Part shown: piece by piece, positions 44,514 through 53,604 of the stretch
Layout of the letters: the number at the start of each line of letters is the position of its first letter
Numbering within the stretch: position 1 is the first letter of the stretch
NCBI GenBank assembly: GCA_022571845.1
Contig: JACZXB010000010.1
Coordinates: 82,586-146,585, forward strand
DNA from: Candidatus Zixiibacteriota bacterium
GTDB lineage: Bacteria > Zixibacteria > MSB-5A5 > GN15 > FEB-12
DNA: 64,000 bases
Direction: 5' to 3'
Program-made: the position numbers and the translations under genes
Notes under the pieces: model-generated
Database searches by the model: none
Seen by the model: only the letters and a program-made list of their open reading frames with translations
Told to the model about the DNA's origin: nothing

Positions 44514-44840
44514 ATGGCTGAAAAATCCTTTTACTTTGACCCCTTCGCCAAAGGAAACGCGGTCTTTCTGGGACCGACCGAGGCACGCCTGATGGATATC
44601 GCCTGGACAATTGGCAATGTTACTGTTAAAAAGGCTCGGATTTATCTCAAAGATGAAAAACTGGCCTACACTACTATTATGACAGTACTGAGCAGACTCG
44701 CTGGCAAGGGACTTCTCAACAGAACTAAAAGCGGCCGATTGTATTTTTATACTCCGGTTCTTGATAGAAACAAGTTTATTAAAAACCGCCTGAAAATTAT
44801 CGATTCCTGCATAAGAAAGAATTTTAAAAATACTAATTAG
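44514..44840 (+). CDS. BlaI/MecI/CopY-family winged-helix repressor
   Basis: A 108-residue repressor. Residues about 20-85 (LGPTEARLMDIAWTIGN, AYTTIMTVLSRLAGKGLLNRTKSGRLYFYTPV) match the penicillinase-repressor winged helix. The C-terminal dimer tail is shorter than in BlaI (usually 120-130 residues), and there is no BlaR1 sensor-protease gene nearby, so signal input would differ. It is the last gene of a plus-strand set with the UroD-like, GAF and small membrane proteins. Confidence 0.8.
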   Translation: MAEKSFYFDPFAKGNAVFLGPTEARLMDIAWTIGNVTVKKARIYLKDEKLAYTTIMTVLSRLAGKGLLNRTKSGRLYFYTPVLDRNKFIKNRLKIIDSCIRKNFKNTN

Positions 44841-44865
44841 ACTAAGTATAAGCTGCCGGCCGAAT

Positions 44866-45267
44866 CTATCTCTCTTCAAGCTCTATCAAAACGCCATTTA
44901 GATTTTGGGGATGTACAAATGCTATCTTTTTCCCCTCGGCGCCCAGCCGGTATGTTTCATCAATAACTTTGATTCCGGCTTTTTTAAGTTCACTTAGTTT
45001 TGATTCAATATCGTCTACATAAATGCAGATATGGTGAAGTCCCTCGCCACGATTATTTATGAATCTTGCGATTGGACTATCTTCAGAAGTCGCTGCCAAT
45101 AACTCAATCCTGCCGCCACCACTTGAAAACAGGGCAACTTTTACTTTTTCAGATTTAATATTCTCTATAGCGGGATTTTGTAAACCGCTTAAAACTGCGT
45201 AAGATTTGATAGCTGATTCTAAATCTCTAACTGCTATACCAACATGAGAGACCAATGTTTTAGTCAT
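44866..45267 (-). CDS. mce: Methylmalonyl-CoA epimerase
   Basis: A 133-residue glyoxalase-fold epimerase that interconverts (S)- and (R)-methylmalonyl-CoA. The metal-binding His in HVGIAVRDLE, the central GEGLHHICIYVDD and the C-terminal GVLIELEE are the conserved VOC motifs in the epimerase arrangement. It is the last gene of the propionyl-CoA cluster and overlaps the preceding lipoprotein gene by 4 bases. Its place between carboxylase and mutase chemistry fits exactly. Confidence 0.93.
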   Translation of the reverse strand: MTKTLVSHVGIAVRDLESAIKSYAVLSGLQNPAIENIKSEKVKVALFSSGGGRIELLAATSEDSPIARFINNRGEGLHHICIYVDDIESKLSELKKAGIKVIDETYRLGAEGKKIAFVHPQNLNGVLIELEER

Positions 45268-45797
45268 CGCCCCAGCTCTTCTTCTTCGGCTTGTGCGGCC
45301 GAGTCGGCTCTTTGTCTGATTTCATCAAGCTGACGCTGAGCGTCATAAGTAGAAACAGTAGGTCTAATCCACTCGCCAGCATACCAATAAAATGTCAAGC
45401 TGTCACCTTTGAAAATTGTCTCTTCACCGGTAGGTCCTTTGAAATGTACTTCAACATGTGCTACTGCTGAGTCAGGCTCGTACATACTGAGTTTGACAAT
45501 ATCCACAAACTCCAGCGTATCGGCTTGTGCTCCGCGTATTTTGCCGTGTTCAAGAAATTTATCAAATGTGTTTTCTTCCCGGTAGTATGGAAACTCCAGT
45601 TCATAGATATAGGACTTATCTTTGTATCTAAGATGGTCCATGGCCAGGTTTATAATATCTTCGAACAGCTTTTCTTTTCCTTCGGGAGTAGCCGGGTTTT
45701 GATCGGCGGATTCAACTTTTTGGATTGTCTCTTTATTTTCACCGCAACCCAGAACCAACAAAATCAATATGGTCATTACCAAAGTAAATCTAGGCAT
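45264..45797 (-). CDS. Predicted lipoprotein
   Basis: About 177 residues from the ATG at 45797 (an upstream in-frame start would not give a signal peptide). The N-terminus MPRFTLVMTILILLVLGC ends in a lipobox, so the protein should be lipidated at the Cys. The mature part is soluble and acidic with an Ala/Glu-rich C-terminal helix. I recognise no domain. It starts one base after the mutase stop and overlaps the epimerase gene by 4 bases, so it is an integral part of the operon. Confidence 0.7.
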   Translation of the reverse strand: MPRFTLVMTILILLVLGCGENKETIQKVESADQNPATPEGKEKLFEDIINLAMDHLRYKDKSYIYELEFPYYREENTFDKFLEHGKIRGAQADTLEFVDIVKLSMYEPDSAVAHVEVHFKGPTGEETIFKGDSLTFYWYAGEWIRPTVSTYDAQRQLDEIRQRADSAAQAEEEELGR

Positions 45798-45798
45798 T

Positions 45799-47367
45799 TT
45801 ATATTTGCTCCCGGTATTCTTTCCATTCTTTTCGGAAAACATCAGAAATTTCTCCAATTGTTGCGTAATTCTCAACAGCATTTAAGACCGGCTCAACAAT
45901 GTTGTCACCGTCTTCGGCTGCCTCTTGTAATTCAGCCATAGCCGTCTCATGTGCTTTTTTATCACGACTTTCTTTTAGCTTTTTTAGCTTGGCAATTTGC
46001 TGCTTTTCCAGTCCCGCGTCAACTTTCAACACGTTCTGGGTCTGCTTGGAACCAGACTTAAATTTATTAACTCCGATTACTACCGTCTCGCAATTTTCTA
46101 CTTCTTTTTGAAACTTATAAGCGGCATCGCTAATTCTGTCCCTGAAAAAACCGTTATCCACGCAGGAGACCGAACCGCCAAGCTTCTCTATTTCTGCCAT
46201 TATCTCTTTTGCTTTATTTTCCAGTTCATCGGTCAAGTATTCAACATAGTATGACCCGGCTAAAGGATCAGCTGTATTAGTAATGCCTGATTCGTGAGCA
46301 AGTATCTGCTGAGTGCGCAGAGCAATCTCGGCTGATTTTTCAGTCGGCAGACCCAGGGCCTCGTCGAAAGAATTGGTATGCAGCGACTGAGTCCCTCCCA
46401 GAGTTGCCGCCAGCGCCTGAATAGTTGTCCTCACAATATTATTTTCAGGCTGCTGAGCTGTTAAGGTCGAGCCGCCGGTCTGAGTGTGAAAACGAAGCAT
46501 CCAGGAGCGTTTGTTTTTGGCGCCAAAATCTTCTTTCATGAGCTTAGCCCACATCCTGCGGGCCGCCCGAAATTTGGCAGCTTCTTCAAACAGGTCATTG
46601 TGCGAAGCAAAGAAAAACGAAAGGCGCGGCGCGAATTCGTCTATTTCCAATCCGGCCCCAAGAGCAGCTTTGACATAGGCCATAGCGTTAGCAAGTGTAA
46701 AAGCAATTTCCTGCGCCGCGGTTGAACCGGCTTCTCGGATATGATAGCCGGAAATTGAAATGCTGTTGTATTTCGGAAGGTTCTTGCCCACATACTCAAA
46801 AATATCAGTAACGATTTTCATTGACGGACCCGGAGGAAAAATATAAGTGCCGCGGGCAATAAATTCTTTGAGAATATCATTTTGAACCGTGCCGGTCAGC
46901 TGCTCCGGCGCCACACCCTGCTTTTTGCCGACTGCAATGTAAAGCGCCAAGAGAATTACAGCTGTAGAGTTAATGGTCATCGAAGTTGAAACTTCCGACA
47001 GCGGAATGCCATCAAATAAAGTCTCCATATCTTCGATCGAATCAATAGCAACCCCGGTGCGGCCGACCTCGCCTGCCGCCATCGGATGGTCTGAGTCGTA
47101 GCCTATCTGGGTGGCTAGATCAAATGCTACCGATAGCGCTTTTTGGCCTTTTTCCATCAGATATTTGAAGCGGCGGTTGGTTTCCTCGGCGGTTCCAAAA
47201 CCGGCGTATTGACGCATCGTCCAGAGACGACCGCGGTACATATCGGCATATATTCCGCGGGTATAGGGAAACTCACCGGGAAGTGTCAAAGCTTTTCTTT
47301 GAGTCTCTGGCCCGCCTGCCACGACAGGCAATTCTATACCTGAAGATGTCTTTTTCTTATCAGTCAT
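45799..47367 (-). CDS. Methylmalonyl-CoA mutase large (catalytic) subunit
   Basis: A 522-residue acyl-CoA mutase catalytic subunit without a cobalamin-binding domain. The substrate-determining residues of true methylmalonyl-CoA mutase are present: Tyr54 in MRQYAGFGT (Propionibacterium Y89) and Arg172 in [11 protein letters not shown] (R207, 37 residues before the active-site His209 in [13 protein letters not shown]). It should convert (R)-methylmalonyl-CoA to succinyl-CoA when joined by a separate B12 subunit. The only such subunit in view is at 53.2 kb. It starts one base before the stop codon of the BCCP gene. Confidence 0.9.
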   Translation of the reverse strand: MTDKKKTSSGIELPVVAGGPETQRKALTLPGEFPYTRGIYADMYRGRLWTMRQYAGFGTAEETNRRFKYLMEKGQKALSVAFDLATQIGYDSDHPMAAGEVGRTGVAIDSIEDMETLFDGIPLSEVSTSMTINSTAVILLALYIAVGKKQGVAPEQLTGTVQNDILKEFIARGTYIFPPGPSMKIVTDIFEYVGKNLPKYNSISISGYHIREAGSTAAQEIAFTLANAMAYVKAALGAGLEIDEFAPRLSFFFASHNDLFEEAAKFRAARRMWAKLMKEDFGAKNKRSWMLRFHTQTGGSTLTAQQPENNIVRTTIQALAATLGGTQSLHTNSFDEALGLPTEKSAEIALRTQQILAHESGITNTADPLAGSYYVEYLTDELENKAKEIMAEIEKLGGSVSCVDNGFFRDRISDAAYKFQKEVENCETVVIGVNKFKSGSKQTQNVLKVDAGLEKQQIAKLKKLKESRDKKAHETAMAELQEAAEDGDNIVEPVLNAVENYATIGEISDVFRKEWKEYREQI

Positions 47368-47880
47368 CTATTCAAACTCTATTAGAAGGTCGCCCTTTTC
47401 TACCGACTGCCCTTTAGAAACTGCCACATTTTTGACAACAGCCGCAGCCGAAGATTTGATAGCGTTTTCCATCTTCATTGCCTCAATTACCAAAATCAGC
47501 TGACCGGACTCAACTTTTTCTCCAGAATTAACTTTGACTTCCAATATCAGTCCGGGCATCGGCGCTTTTATTTTTTTTAAGGCTGCTTTACCAGTTCCGT
47601 TTCCGGCAGCTTTTTTTAGCTGAGCCAAACGAAAATTATCTATCTCCAGTTCTATCTCAATCCCCCCGACAGTTACCAGGCGACTGTTATCATAGCCATT
47701 TGAATTGATACTTATTTCATGAGAGTTGCCGTCCACAAGCATGACAGATTTCGACTTGCCAGTGCTCGATGATTCTACTGTCTGCTCCCGGCCATTGACA
47801 ACTGCGCGGTAAGAGTCTCCGGATTTTTCAATAACTATATCAAACTCTTTGCCATTTGCATTTACTAAGTAGTGCGCCAT
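47368..47880 (-). CDS. Biotin carboxyl carrier protein of acyl-CoA carboxylase
   Basis: A 170-residue protein with the C-terminal biotinyl domain. EAMKMENAI carries the biotinylated lysine, and the preceding PMPGLILEVKVNSGEKVESGQ forms the beta-barrel half. The N-terminal 95 residues are the usual linker/oligomerisation part seen in stand-alone gamma subunits of propionyl-CoA carboxylases and related decarboxylases. It lies 4 bases after the biotin carboxylase gene and directly before the mutase gene. Confidence 0.93.
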   Translation of the reverse strand: MAHYLVNANGKEFDIVIEKSGDSYRAVVNGREQTVESSSTGKSKSVMLVDGNSHEISINSNGYDNSRLVTVGGIEIELEIDNFRLAQLKKAAGNGTGKAALKKIKAPMPGLILEVKVNSGEKVESGQLILVIEAMKMENAIKSSAAAVVKNVAVSKGQSVEKGDLLIEFE

Positions 47881-47884
47881 TTCG

Positions 47885-49417
47885 TTATCTGCTCCCGCTA
47901 AACTTTTTCATATTCCTCTGGCGATGATACAACGACCAGGTCGAAATAGCTGCTCTCGAAGATTTTCCGTTTTGCAGATTTATTCTGCTTTCGTTCTTAA
48001 ATTTGTCGATTGCCGCGGCGATGGCAGCTGTTTCGATTGTTTTGTCGTCTGCTGCTTCAAACTCATAATTCGGAAATTCAGTTTCAATAAACTTTGTAGA
48101 GAAGTCCCCAGACACAAAATTTTCGTTTTCCATTACAATGCCATGAAACCCGATAGTTGTTTTCAGTCCGGAGATACGGAATTCTTCAAGAGCGCGTTTC
48201 ATACGGCTGATTGCTTCGCTGCGGTCTTTCCCCCAGACGATAAGTTTGGCAAACAGCGGGTCGTAGTATACAGAAATTTCTGAGCCGCTTTCTACCCCGG
48301 AATCAAGGCGCACCCCCGGTCCCGACGGCATACGATAATCTTGTATTGTCCCGGTCGAAGGTACAAAGCCCTGCTGGGGGTCTTCGGCCGAGATGCGGCA
48401 TTCGATGGCATGGCCTGAGAACGAAATGTCATCTTGAGAAAAGCTGAGTGTCTTGTTTTCAGCGATTGCAATCTGCTCTTTGACCAGATCAATAGCTGTT
48501 ACCAACTCTGTCACCGGATGTTCGACTTGCAGGCGGGTGTTGACCTCTAAAAAATAATAATAAAGATCCCGGTCAACCATGAACTCAACTGTACCTGCCC
48601 CGATATAATTGCTGGCTCTGGCAATCTTAAGCGCGGCTTCGCCCATATTTTGTCTAAGCTCGGGCGTCATAACAGGTGAGGGTGACTCTTCTATTAGTTT
48701 TTGATGCCGTCTCTGGATTGAGCATTCCCGCTCTCCTAAGTGCACAACATTACCGTACGTATCGCAGAGAATTTGAAATTCGATATGACGCGGATTTTCT
48801 AAGAATTTCTCTATGAAAACTCGTCCATCACCAAATGCCGATTTCGCCTCAGATGAGGCCCGTATCAATGACTCGTTAAAATGTTCAGCTGACTTTACTA
48901 CCCGCATCCCTTTGCCGCCGCCTCCGACAGTCGCTTTTATCAAAAGAGGAAAACCGATAGACTCAGCTTTGGCTAGTGCGTCATTTGAATTGGCGACGTC
49001 GATTTCTTCACCTGGTAAAACCGGCAGGTCGGCTTCGATTGCTTTTTGGCGGGCTTTGATTTTGTCACCTAGTAATTCTATCGTCTCTGCCTTGGGACCG
49101 ATGAAAATTATCTTTTCCTGCACGCATCGTCCGGCAAACTCGGCATTTTCTGCTAAGAATCCATACCCCGGGTGAATTGCATCCGCCTGGCACTTTTTGG
49201 CAGTTTCGATAATTTTGTCTTGTACCAGGTAACTTTCAGATGATGGCGCCTCGCCTATAAAGTAAGCTTCATCAGCCATGGCAACATGGCAGGCCGAGCG
49301 GTCGGCGCTTGAAAAAACTGCCACAGATGTAATGCCCAGTTCCTTGCAGGCACGGATAATGCGCACAGCAATTTCACCGCGATTGGCAATCAGGATTGTT
49401 TTGATTTGCTTCTTCAT
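47885..49417 (-). CDS. Biotin carboxylase subunit of acyl-CoA (propionyl-CoA) carboxylase
   Basis: About 511 residues from the ATG at 49417, where the typical IKTILIANRGEIAVRIIRA begins; the longer frame to 49579 is unconserved. ATP-grasp elements are the KATVGGGGKGMRVV loop, HLGERECSIQRRHQK, the EFMVD and FLEVNTRLQVEHPVTE active-site strands and GHAIECRISAEDP. It carboxylates biotin on the adjacent BCCP. The start codon lies one base beyond the stop of the HNH gene, so the inserted genes did not disturb it. Confidence 0.93.
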   Translation of the reverse strand: MKKQIKTILIANRGEIAVRIIRACKELGITSVAVFSSADRSACHVAMADEAYFIGEAPSSESYLVQDKIIETAKKCQADAIHPGYGFLAENAEFAGRCVQEKIIFIGPKAETIELLGDKIKARQKAIEADLPVLPGEEIDVANSNDALAKAESIGFPLLIKATVGGGGKGMRVVKSAEHFNESLIRASSEAKSAFGDGRVFIEKFLENPRHIEFQILCDTYGNVVHLGERECSIQRRHQKLIEESPSPVMTPELRQNMGEAALKIARASNYIGAGTVEFMVDRDLYYYFLEVNTRLQVEHPVTELVTAIDLVKEQIAIAENKTLSFSQDDISFSGHAIECRISAEDPQQGFVPSTGTIQDYRMPSGPGVRLDSGVESGSEISVYYDPLFAKLIVWGKDRSEAISRMKRALEEFRISGLKTTIGFHGIVMENENFVSGDFSTKFIETEFPNYEFEAADDKTIETAAIAAAIDKFKNESRINLQNGKSSRAAISTWSLYHRQRNMKKFSGSR

Positions 49418-49418
49418 T

Positions 49419-50219
49419 TTAAAAATATAAAATCTTTTGGGCAGGTTTAAGCTTGGCCGCAACAAGTGCCTGAAATACTTTGTGACTCTTGTCATTGAAA
49501 CGCACGAATTTGACCCAGCCGTTTTTATCAAATCTAAGAGAAACTTCTGAATATTCAAACTGATTATGACAATTACCACAAACTACTACTAAATTCCGTG
49601 GATGATGACCTAACAATGGATCAATGTGGTGCATTTCAAAATATGGCATTTTGTTTCTTTTGAAAAACCAGAAATCACACAATTGACAATGTCCCTTGTA
49701 AATCCTCTCATAAAGAATTCTCATATGTAACGGAACTGTTTCTTTGGATCTATTTTCTGATATCGGAATTCTTCTTCTTTCTGACTTGCCCATTGTCTGA
49801 CTAAGCCTTGAAAGTTCAGCGAGTGGCCCCACCTCTGGTGTTACATTGGTCAAAGTCAGAAGATTATCCAAGACCGTATTGGCTTCATCTATTTTTTTTG
49901 AGGATTCGAATATTCTTTGAAGTTTTTGAGTTCTTACAACGAATTCTCTTTCAAGTGAAATTCTGTAAATGAAGTTAACCTTTTCAATTACTTGAATTAC
50001 TACTTCATCCCTTTTTTCAACTCGATTCTTCTCAAACCAATCTCGCATTCCACCTATCCTGCATTCTCGGGTTGTACTATCGTAGGACGAATAGGCTTTG
50101 GGAAGCAAGACATTCGAATTATCGAAATAAACGTTTATGTGCCCACTTTTGGGAGGGAAAAACTTGCTAAGCGCCTTGGGAATAGCAATTAATCCTTTAT
50201 CTATGCGACTCTGAGTCAT
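49419..50219 (-). CDS. HNH endonuclease-domain protein
   Basis: About 266 residues from the ATG at 50219; a GTG at 50291 would add 24 plausible residues, and the open frame reaches 50366. The C-terminal region has the zinc-supported HNH pattern: GHCQLC, then MHHIDPLLGHHPRNLVVVCGNCH, with two CxxC pairs, the His-His pair and a late Asn/His. The N-terminal half resembles no family I can name. The gene is AT-rich: 19 G+C in the 60 bases from 49861. It sits between carboxyltransferase and biotin carboxylase genes with one base to the latter. Confidence 0.75.
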   Translation of the reverse strand: MTQSRIDKGLIAIPKALSKFFPPKSGHINVYFDNSNVLLPKAYSSYDSTTRECRIGGMRDWFEKNRVEKRDEVVIQVIEKVNFIYRISLEREFVVRTQKLQRIFESSKKIDEANTVLDNLLTLTNVTPEVGPLAELSRLSQTMGKSERRRIPISENRSKETVPLHMRILYERIYKGHCQLCDFWFFKRNKMPYFEMHHIDPLLGHHPRNLVVVCGNCHNQFEYSEVSLRFDKNGWVKFVRFNDKSHKVFQALVAAKLKPAQKILYF

Positions 50220-50263
50220 TCGGATCGTTGCGTAATCGTAACCTGTGCTGCTTTTATATACTC

Positions 50264-50557
50264 TTATTTTTTGCGTATTATGCGTTCCCACACCTTTTTT
50301 CCCTCTTTCCCTCCGGCGAATCCGAAGTCGAAACCAGTACCAACGACAGTCTCGCAATGCGGGCAAATGACATTAGCTTGTGGATCAGTATCAAGGCTGT
50401 TGTGTGCAGAGCATTCGTTGTAACCCTCTCCTGTCCAGATCCATTCTTGCGTCATCATCACAGTAAACCAAATGGCATTAAGCATTTCGCCGCAGTTCGT
50501 ACATCTCTTTCGTCGTTGCATCTTCTTATATAGCACACTCTGCCAATGTAGTCCCAT
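50264..50557 (-). CDS. Small zinc-ribbon protein
   Basis: A 97-residue protein with CTNC near residue 19 and CPHC near residue 65, which could together bind one zinc as a split ribbon. Between them is an aromatic stretch (WIWTGEGYNEC). The start is supported by a strong AAGGAGG ribosome site 4 bases upstream. Its end overlaps the longest open frame of the HNH gene, which argues that the HNH protein starts further in. It probably belongs to the same inserted unit as the HNH nuclease; function unknown. Confidence 0.6.
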   Translation of the reverse strand: MGLHWQSVLYKKMQRRKRCTNCGEMLNAIWFTVMMTQEWIWTGEGYNECSAHNSLDTDPQANVICPHCETVVGTGFDFGFAGGKEGKKVWERIIRKK

Positions 50558-50581
50558 AACACCTCCTTCTAATTTTTCGCA

Positions 50582-52132
50582 TTACAACGGGATATTGCCA
50601 TGTTTTTTGGGCGGGTTGGAATCTTTCTTATTCTCAAGCATTTCAAAGGCACGAATCAAACGGGCGCGGGTCGTTTTTGGTTCGATGATATCATCGATGT
50701 ATCCCCGCTCGGCAGCTTTAAACGGATTGGCGAATTGTTCACGGTATTCTTCGGTTTTCTTCTTAAGCTCTGCTTCAGGATCTTTGGCTTTTGCAATCTC
50801 TTTTTTGAAAATTATTTCGGCGGCGCCCTTCGGACCCATTACAGCAATTTCTGCTGTCGGCCAGGCGTAGTTCATATCACCGCGGACATGCTTTGAATTC
50901 ATAACGTCATAAGCTCCCCCATAGGCTTTGCGGGTTATGACTGTTACTTTGGGCACTGTCGCTTCGCAGAAAGCGTACAATAGCTTGGCGCCCTCCTTGA
51001 TAATGCCGCCGTGCTCCTGGTCTGTGCCGGGCATAAAACCGGGCACATCTTCAAACACCAGCAGCGGAATATTGAAGCAATCGCAGAAACGGACAAAGCG
51101 TGCCCCCTTGCGCGATGAATTTATATCCAGACAACCTGCCAAAACTGCCGGCTGATTGGCGATAATACCGATTGAACGGCCGCCAAGATGAGCGAAACCT
51201 ACTACCATATTTTGAGCGAACATTTCGTGGACTTCAAAAAACGAGCTCTTGTCAACCACCAGCTCGATTACATCTTTGATATCGTAGGGCTGGTTGGCGT
51301 TATCCGGTACGATCTTATTCAGCGCCTCTTCTTCTCTATCCGGACTGTCACCGTTATCTGCCGTCGGCGGGTTTTCGATATTATTCTGTGGAATATACAA
51401 AAGCAGCCGCTTGGCTCTGGCTATGGCATCGGCTTCGGTGTCGCAGGCGAAATGAGCCACGCCGGATTTTGAAGCGTGCACTTCGGCGCCGCCAAGTTCT
51501 TCAGAGCTGACTTCCTCGTGCGTGACAGTCTTGACCACGTTGGGACCGGTCACGAACATATAGGATGTGCCTCTTGACATAATAACAAAATCTGTGATGG
51601 CCGGACTATACACCGCACCGCCGGCGCAAGGACCCAGTACCAAAGAAATTTGGGGAATGACGCCCGAAGCATGCGTGTTCAGCAGGAAAATATCCGCATA
51701 TCCACCCAGAGAAACGACACCCTCCTGAATCCGCGCCCCGCCGGAATCATTTAAGCCGATAACCGGTGCGCCGGTTTTTAAGGCGGCCTTCATGATTTTT
51801 ACTATTTTCTCAGCGTGCGCTTCAGAGAGAGAACCGCCAAAGACAGTGAAATCCTGCGAGAAAATATAAACCAAGCGTCCGTTTATTTTACCGCAGCCGG
51901 TCACAACCCCGTCCCCCAGATATTTTTTCTTTTCCAAGCCAAAATCGGATGAACGGTGAGTCACAAAAGCATCAAATTCTTCAAACGAATTCTCATCGAC
52001 CAGCAGTTCAATCCGCTCACGCGCTGTCAGCTTTCCTTTTTTATGCTGCGCTTCGATGCGCTCTTTGCCGCCGCCGAGTTCTGCTTGGCGGCGCAATTGT
52101 TCCAGCTGCTTTAATCTTTCTTCAAGCGACAT
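50582..52132 (-). CDS. Acyl-CoA carboxylase carboxyltransferase subunit (propionyl-CoA type)
   Basis: A 516-residue carboxyltransferase. The N-terminal [22 protein letters not shown] and the crotonase-fold elements [41 protein letters not shown] and [22 protein letters not shown] are the PccB/MmdA pattern, together with [16 protein letters not shown]. With the biotin carboxylase, BCCP, epimerase and mutase in the same cluster, propionyl-CoA is the expected substrate. Sodium-pump decarboxylase use is less likely, since no membrane beta subunit is present. Confidence 0.93.
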   Translation of the reverse strand: MSLEERLKQLEQLRRQAELGGGKERIEAQHKKGKLTARERIELLVDENSFEEFDAFVTHRSSDFGLEKKKYLGDGVVTGCGKINGRLVYIFSQDFTVFGGSLSEAHAEKIVKIMKAALKTGAPVIGLNDSGGARIQEGVVSLGGYADIFLLNTHASGVIPQISLVLGPCAGGAVYSPAITDFVIMSRGTSYMFVTGPNVVKTVTHEEVSSEELGGAEVHASKSGVAHFACDTEADAIARAKRLLLYIPQNNIENPPTADNGDSPDREEEALNKIVPDNANQPYDIKDVIELVVDKSSFFEVHEMFAQNMVVGFAHLGGRSIGIIANQPAVLAGCLDINSSRKGARFVRFCDCFNIPLLVFEDVPGFMPGTDQEHGGIIKEGAKLLYAFCEATVPKVTVITRKAYGGAYDVMNSKHVRGDMNYAWPTAEIAVMGPKGAAEIIFKKEIAKAKDPEAELKKKTEEYREQFANPFKAAERGYIDDIIEPKTTRARLIRAFEMLENKKDSNPPKKHGNIPL

Positions 52133-52139
52133 TGTTATC

Positions 52140-52251
52140 CTGTCATTGCGAGGAGATCCCCGCCCGGGGCGGGGGACGACGCGGCAATCTCTCTTGCGCT
52201 ATGCGACTGAGATTGTCTAACCCCACCGTAGTGGGACTCGCAATGACAGGC
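52140..52251. repeat. Pair of dispersed GTCATTGCGAG/CAATCTC repeats in opposite orientation
   Basis: One copy runs from TGTCATTGCGAGGAG (52141) to CGGCAATCTC (about 52191), with an internal CCCCGCC/GGCGGGG palindrome. A second, inverted copy runs from GAGATTG (52209) to CTCGCAATGACAGG (52250), with an internal CCCAC/GTGGG stem. The ends match those of the copies at 30.55-30.67 kb. The block lies between the carboxyltransferase and MBL genes. Confidence 0.8.
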
Positions 52252-52295
52252 ATGTGCATTTTGTTTAAATTCCATTTCGATTCCATTAAGCAATA

Positions 52296-53144
52296 TCATA
52301 TTTCTATTACCGGCTCCACTCTATACTTCTTCCCGTCCTCTTTTAATTTACCAAAAGTTACCTTCGTATCATGGTTAAAAGCAACAATAGTGTTTTCATT
52401 TAATAACCGCGGCAGCACTTTGCGCTTGGCCTCCATCGACTGCAGCGGGAAAACATCGGTGGCAGCTATATACGGCACCGGCATATGCCAGGAGGTGGGG
52501 AAAATATCAGAATAATAGAAAACTCGTTTGCCTTCGGATTCAATTTCCAGACCAAAATGCCCCTCGGTATGTCCGCCGGTAAAAACTGCTTTTATGCCCG
52601 GGAAAAGTTCGCTGTTAGCATCGACCAGTTCCAGCTGTCCGGCATTTTTTAAGGCCTGATACCTGTCGGGGTTATAAACTGCCGAAGTGCGCTCGGTCGG
52701 GTTAGTGGCAACTTGCCACTCTTCTTTGCTGACAATATATTTGGCCTTCTTAAACTGCGGCACAAACTCTCCGTTCTCAAGCGTAACGGCGCCGCCGGCA
52801 TGGTCGGTGTGAAGATGTGTCAGTATGACATAGTCGATATCGTCAGAGTTAAGACCGACCGACGCCAGCCCGGAAATCATAGCGCTTTCCTGGGTTACAT
52901 TGTAAATCTTTTTTTCGCGGTCGCTTAAGTTATCTCCCAGTCCGATATCAAAAATCATTTGTTTACCGTGCGCTTTCAGTACGTACAAATTGGTAGTCAT
53001 GGGAATAAAATTTTTATCGTCGGCCGGGATTAATTTGTTCCAGATAACTTTGGGCACAATACCAAACATTATGCCGCCATCGAGCTTAAAGCGCTGTTCT
53101 ACAAATACATCTATTTCAAACTGCCCGAATTTCATCGGCCGCAA
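52296..53144 (-). CDS. MBL-fold metallohydrolase
   Basis: A 282-residue metallo-beta-lactamase fold hydrolase. The zinc motif LTHLHTDHAGG (HxHxDH) is near residue 107, a second His is in FTGGHTEGHFG, and YYSDIFPTSWH supplies the bridging Asp. Overall order and length resemble N-acyl homoserine lactonase-like and other quorum or thioester hydrolases, but the substrate is not predictable. It lies 32 bases after the B12-subunit gene on the same strand, so it could hydrolyse a thioester or lactone linked to that pathway; this is speculation. Confidence 0.8.
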   Translation of the reverse strand: MRPMKFGQFEIDVFVEQRFKLDGGIMFGIVPKVIWNKLIPADDKNFIPMTTNLYVLKAHGKQMIFDIGLGDNLSDREKKIYNVTQESAMISGLASVGLNSDDIDYVILTHLHTDHAGGAVTLENGEFVPQFKKAKYIVSKEEWQVATNPTERTSAVYNPDRYQALKNAGQLELVDANSELFPGIKAVFTGGHTEGHFGLEIESEGKRVFYYSDIFPTSWHMPVPYIAATDVFPLQSMEAKRKVLPRLLNENTIVAFNHDTKVTFGKLKEDGKKYRVEPVIEI

Positions 53145-53176
53145 ATCTTTTAGCGGATTCCTTTGATTTGGTTCTC

Positions 53177-53587
53177 TTACTCTTTGGGACTGCGCGAACC
53201 GGCAGCCTCTCTGAGAAATTTTATCGCTTCTTCGGTTGGCGCACCCGGAGTGAATATCTTGGCCACGCCCATCTTTTCCAGTTCGGTCTTGTCGTCGTCG
53301 GGAATGATGCCGCCGCCGAACAAAATAATATCCGTAGCATCTTTGGCTTTCAGTTCAGCCAAAATCGCCGGAAACAAGGTCATATGCGCACCTGAAAGTA
53401 TCGACACTCCGATAGCGTCGACATCTTCCTGAATGGCGGCATCGACAATCATCTGCGGCGTCTGACGCAGGCCGGTGTAGATTACTTCCATACCGGCATC
53501 ACGCAGTGCCGCCGCGATTACTTTTACTCCCCGGTCGTGTCCGTCAAGACCGGGCTTGGCTAACAATACTCTTACTTTCTTTTCCAT
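53177..53587 (-). CDS. Cobalamin-binding small subunit of acyl-CoA mutase (IcmB-like)
   Basis: A 136-residue B12-binding domain. The base-off/His-on motif DGHDRG is at residues 15-20 (H17 ligates cobalt), followed by [12 protein letters not shown] and GGGIIPDDD, as in mutase C-terminal domains. The length equals that of Streptomyces IcmB as I recall it. It is the only cobalamin-binding subunit gene seen in the cluster, although there are two mutase large subunits. It is separated from the IcmA-like gene only by the inserted NDT/TIR-like gene, with 17 bases between that gene's stop and this start. Confidence 0.9.
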   Translation of the reverse strand: MEKKVRVLLAKPGLDGHDRGVKVIAAALRDAGMEVIYTGLRQTPQMIVDAAIQEDVDAIGVSILSGAHMTLFPAILAELKAKDATDIILFGGGIIPDDDKTELEKMGVAKIFTPGAPTEEAIKFLREAAGSRSPKE

Positions 53588-53604
53588 AATTCTCTACTAT
53601 GTAG

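Noticed and set aside
49419..49579. Extended N-terminus of the biotin carboxylase
   Set aside because: The added 54 codons are unconserved and overlap the HNH gene; the ATG at 49417 directly precedes the family's conserved start.
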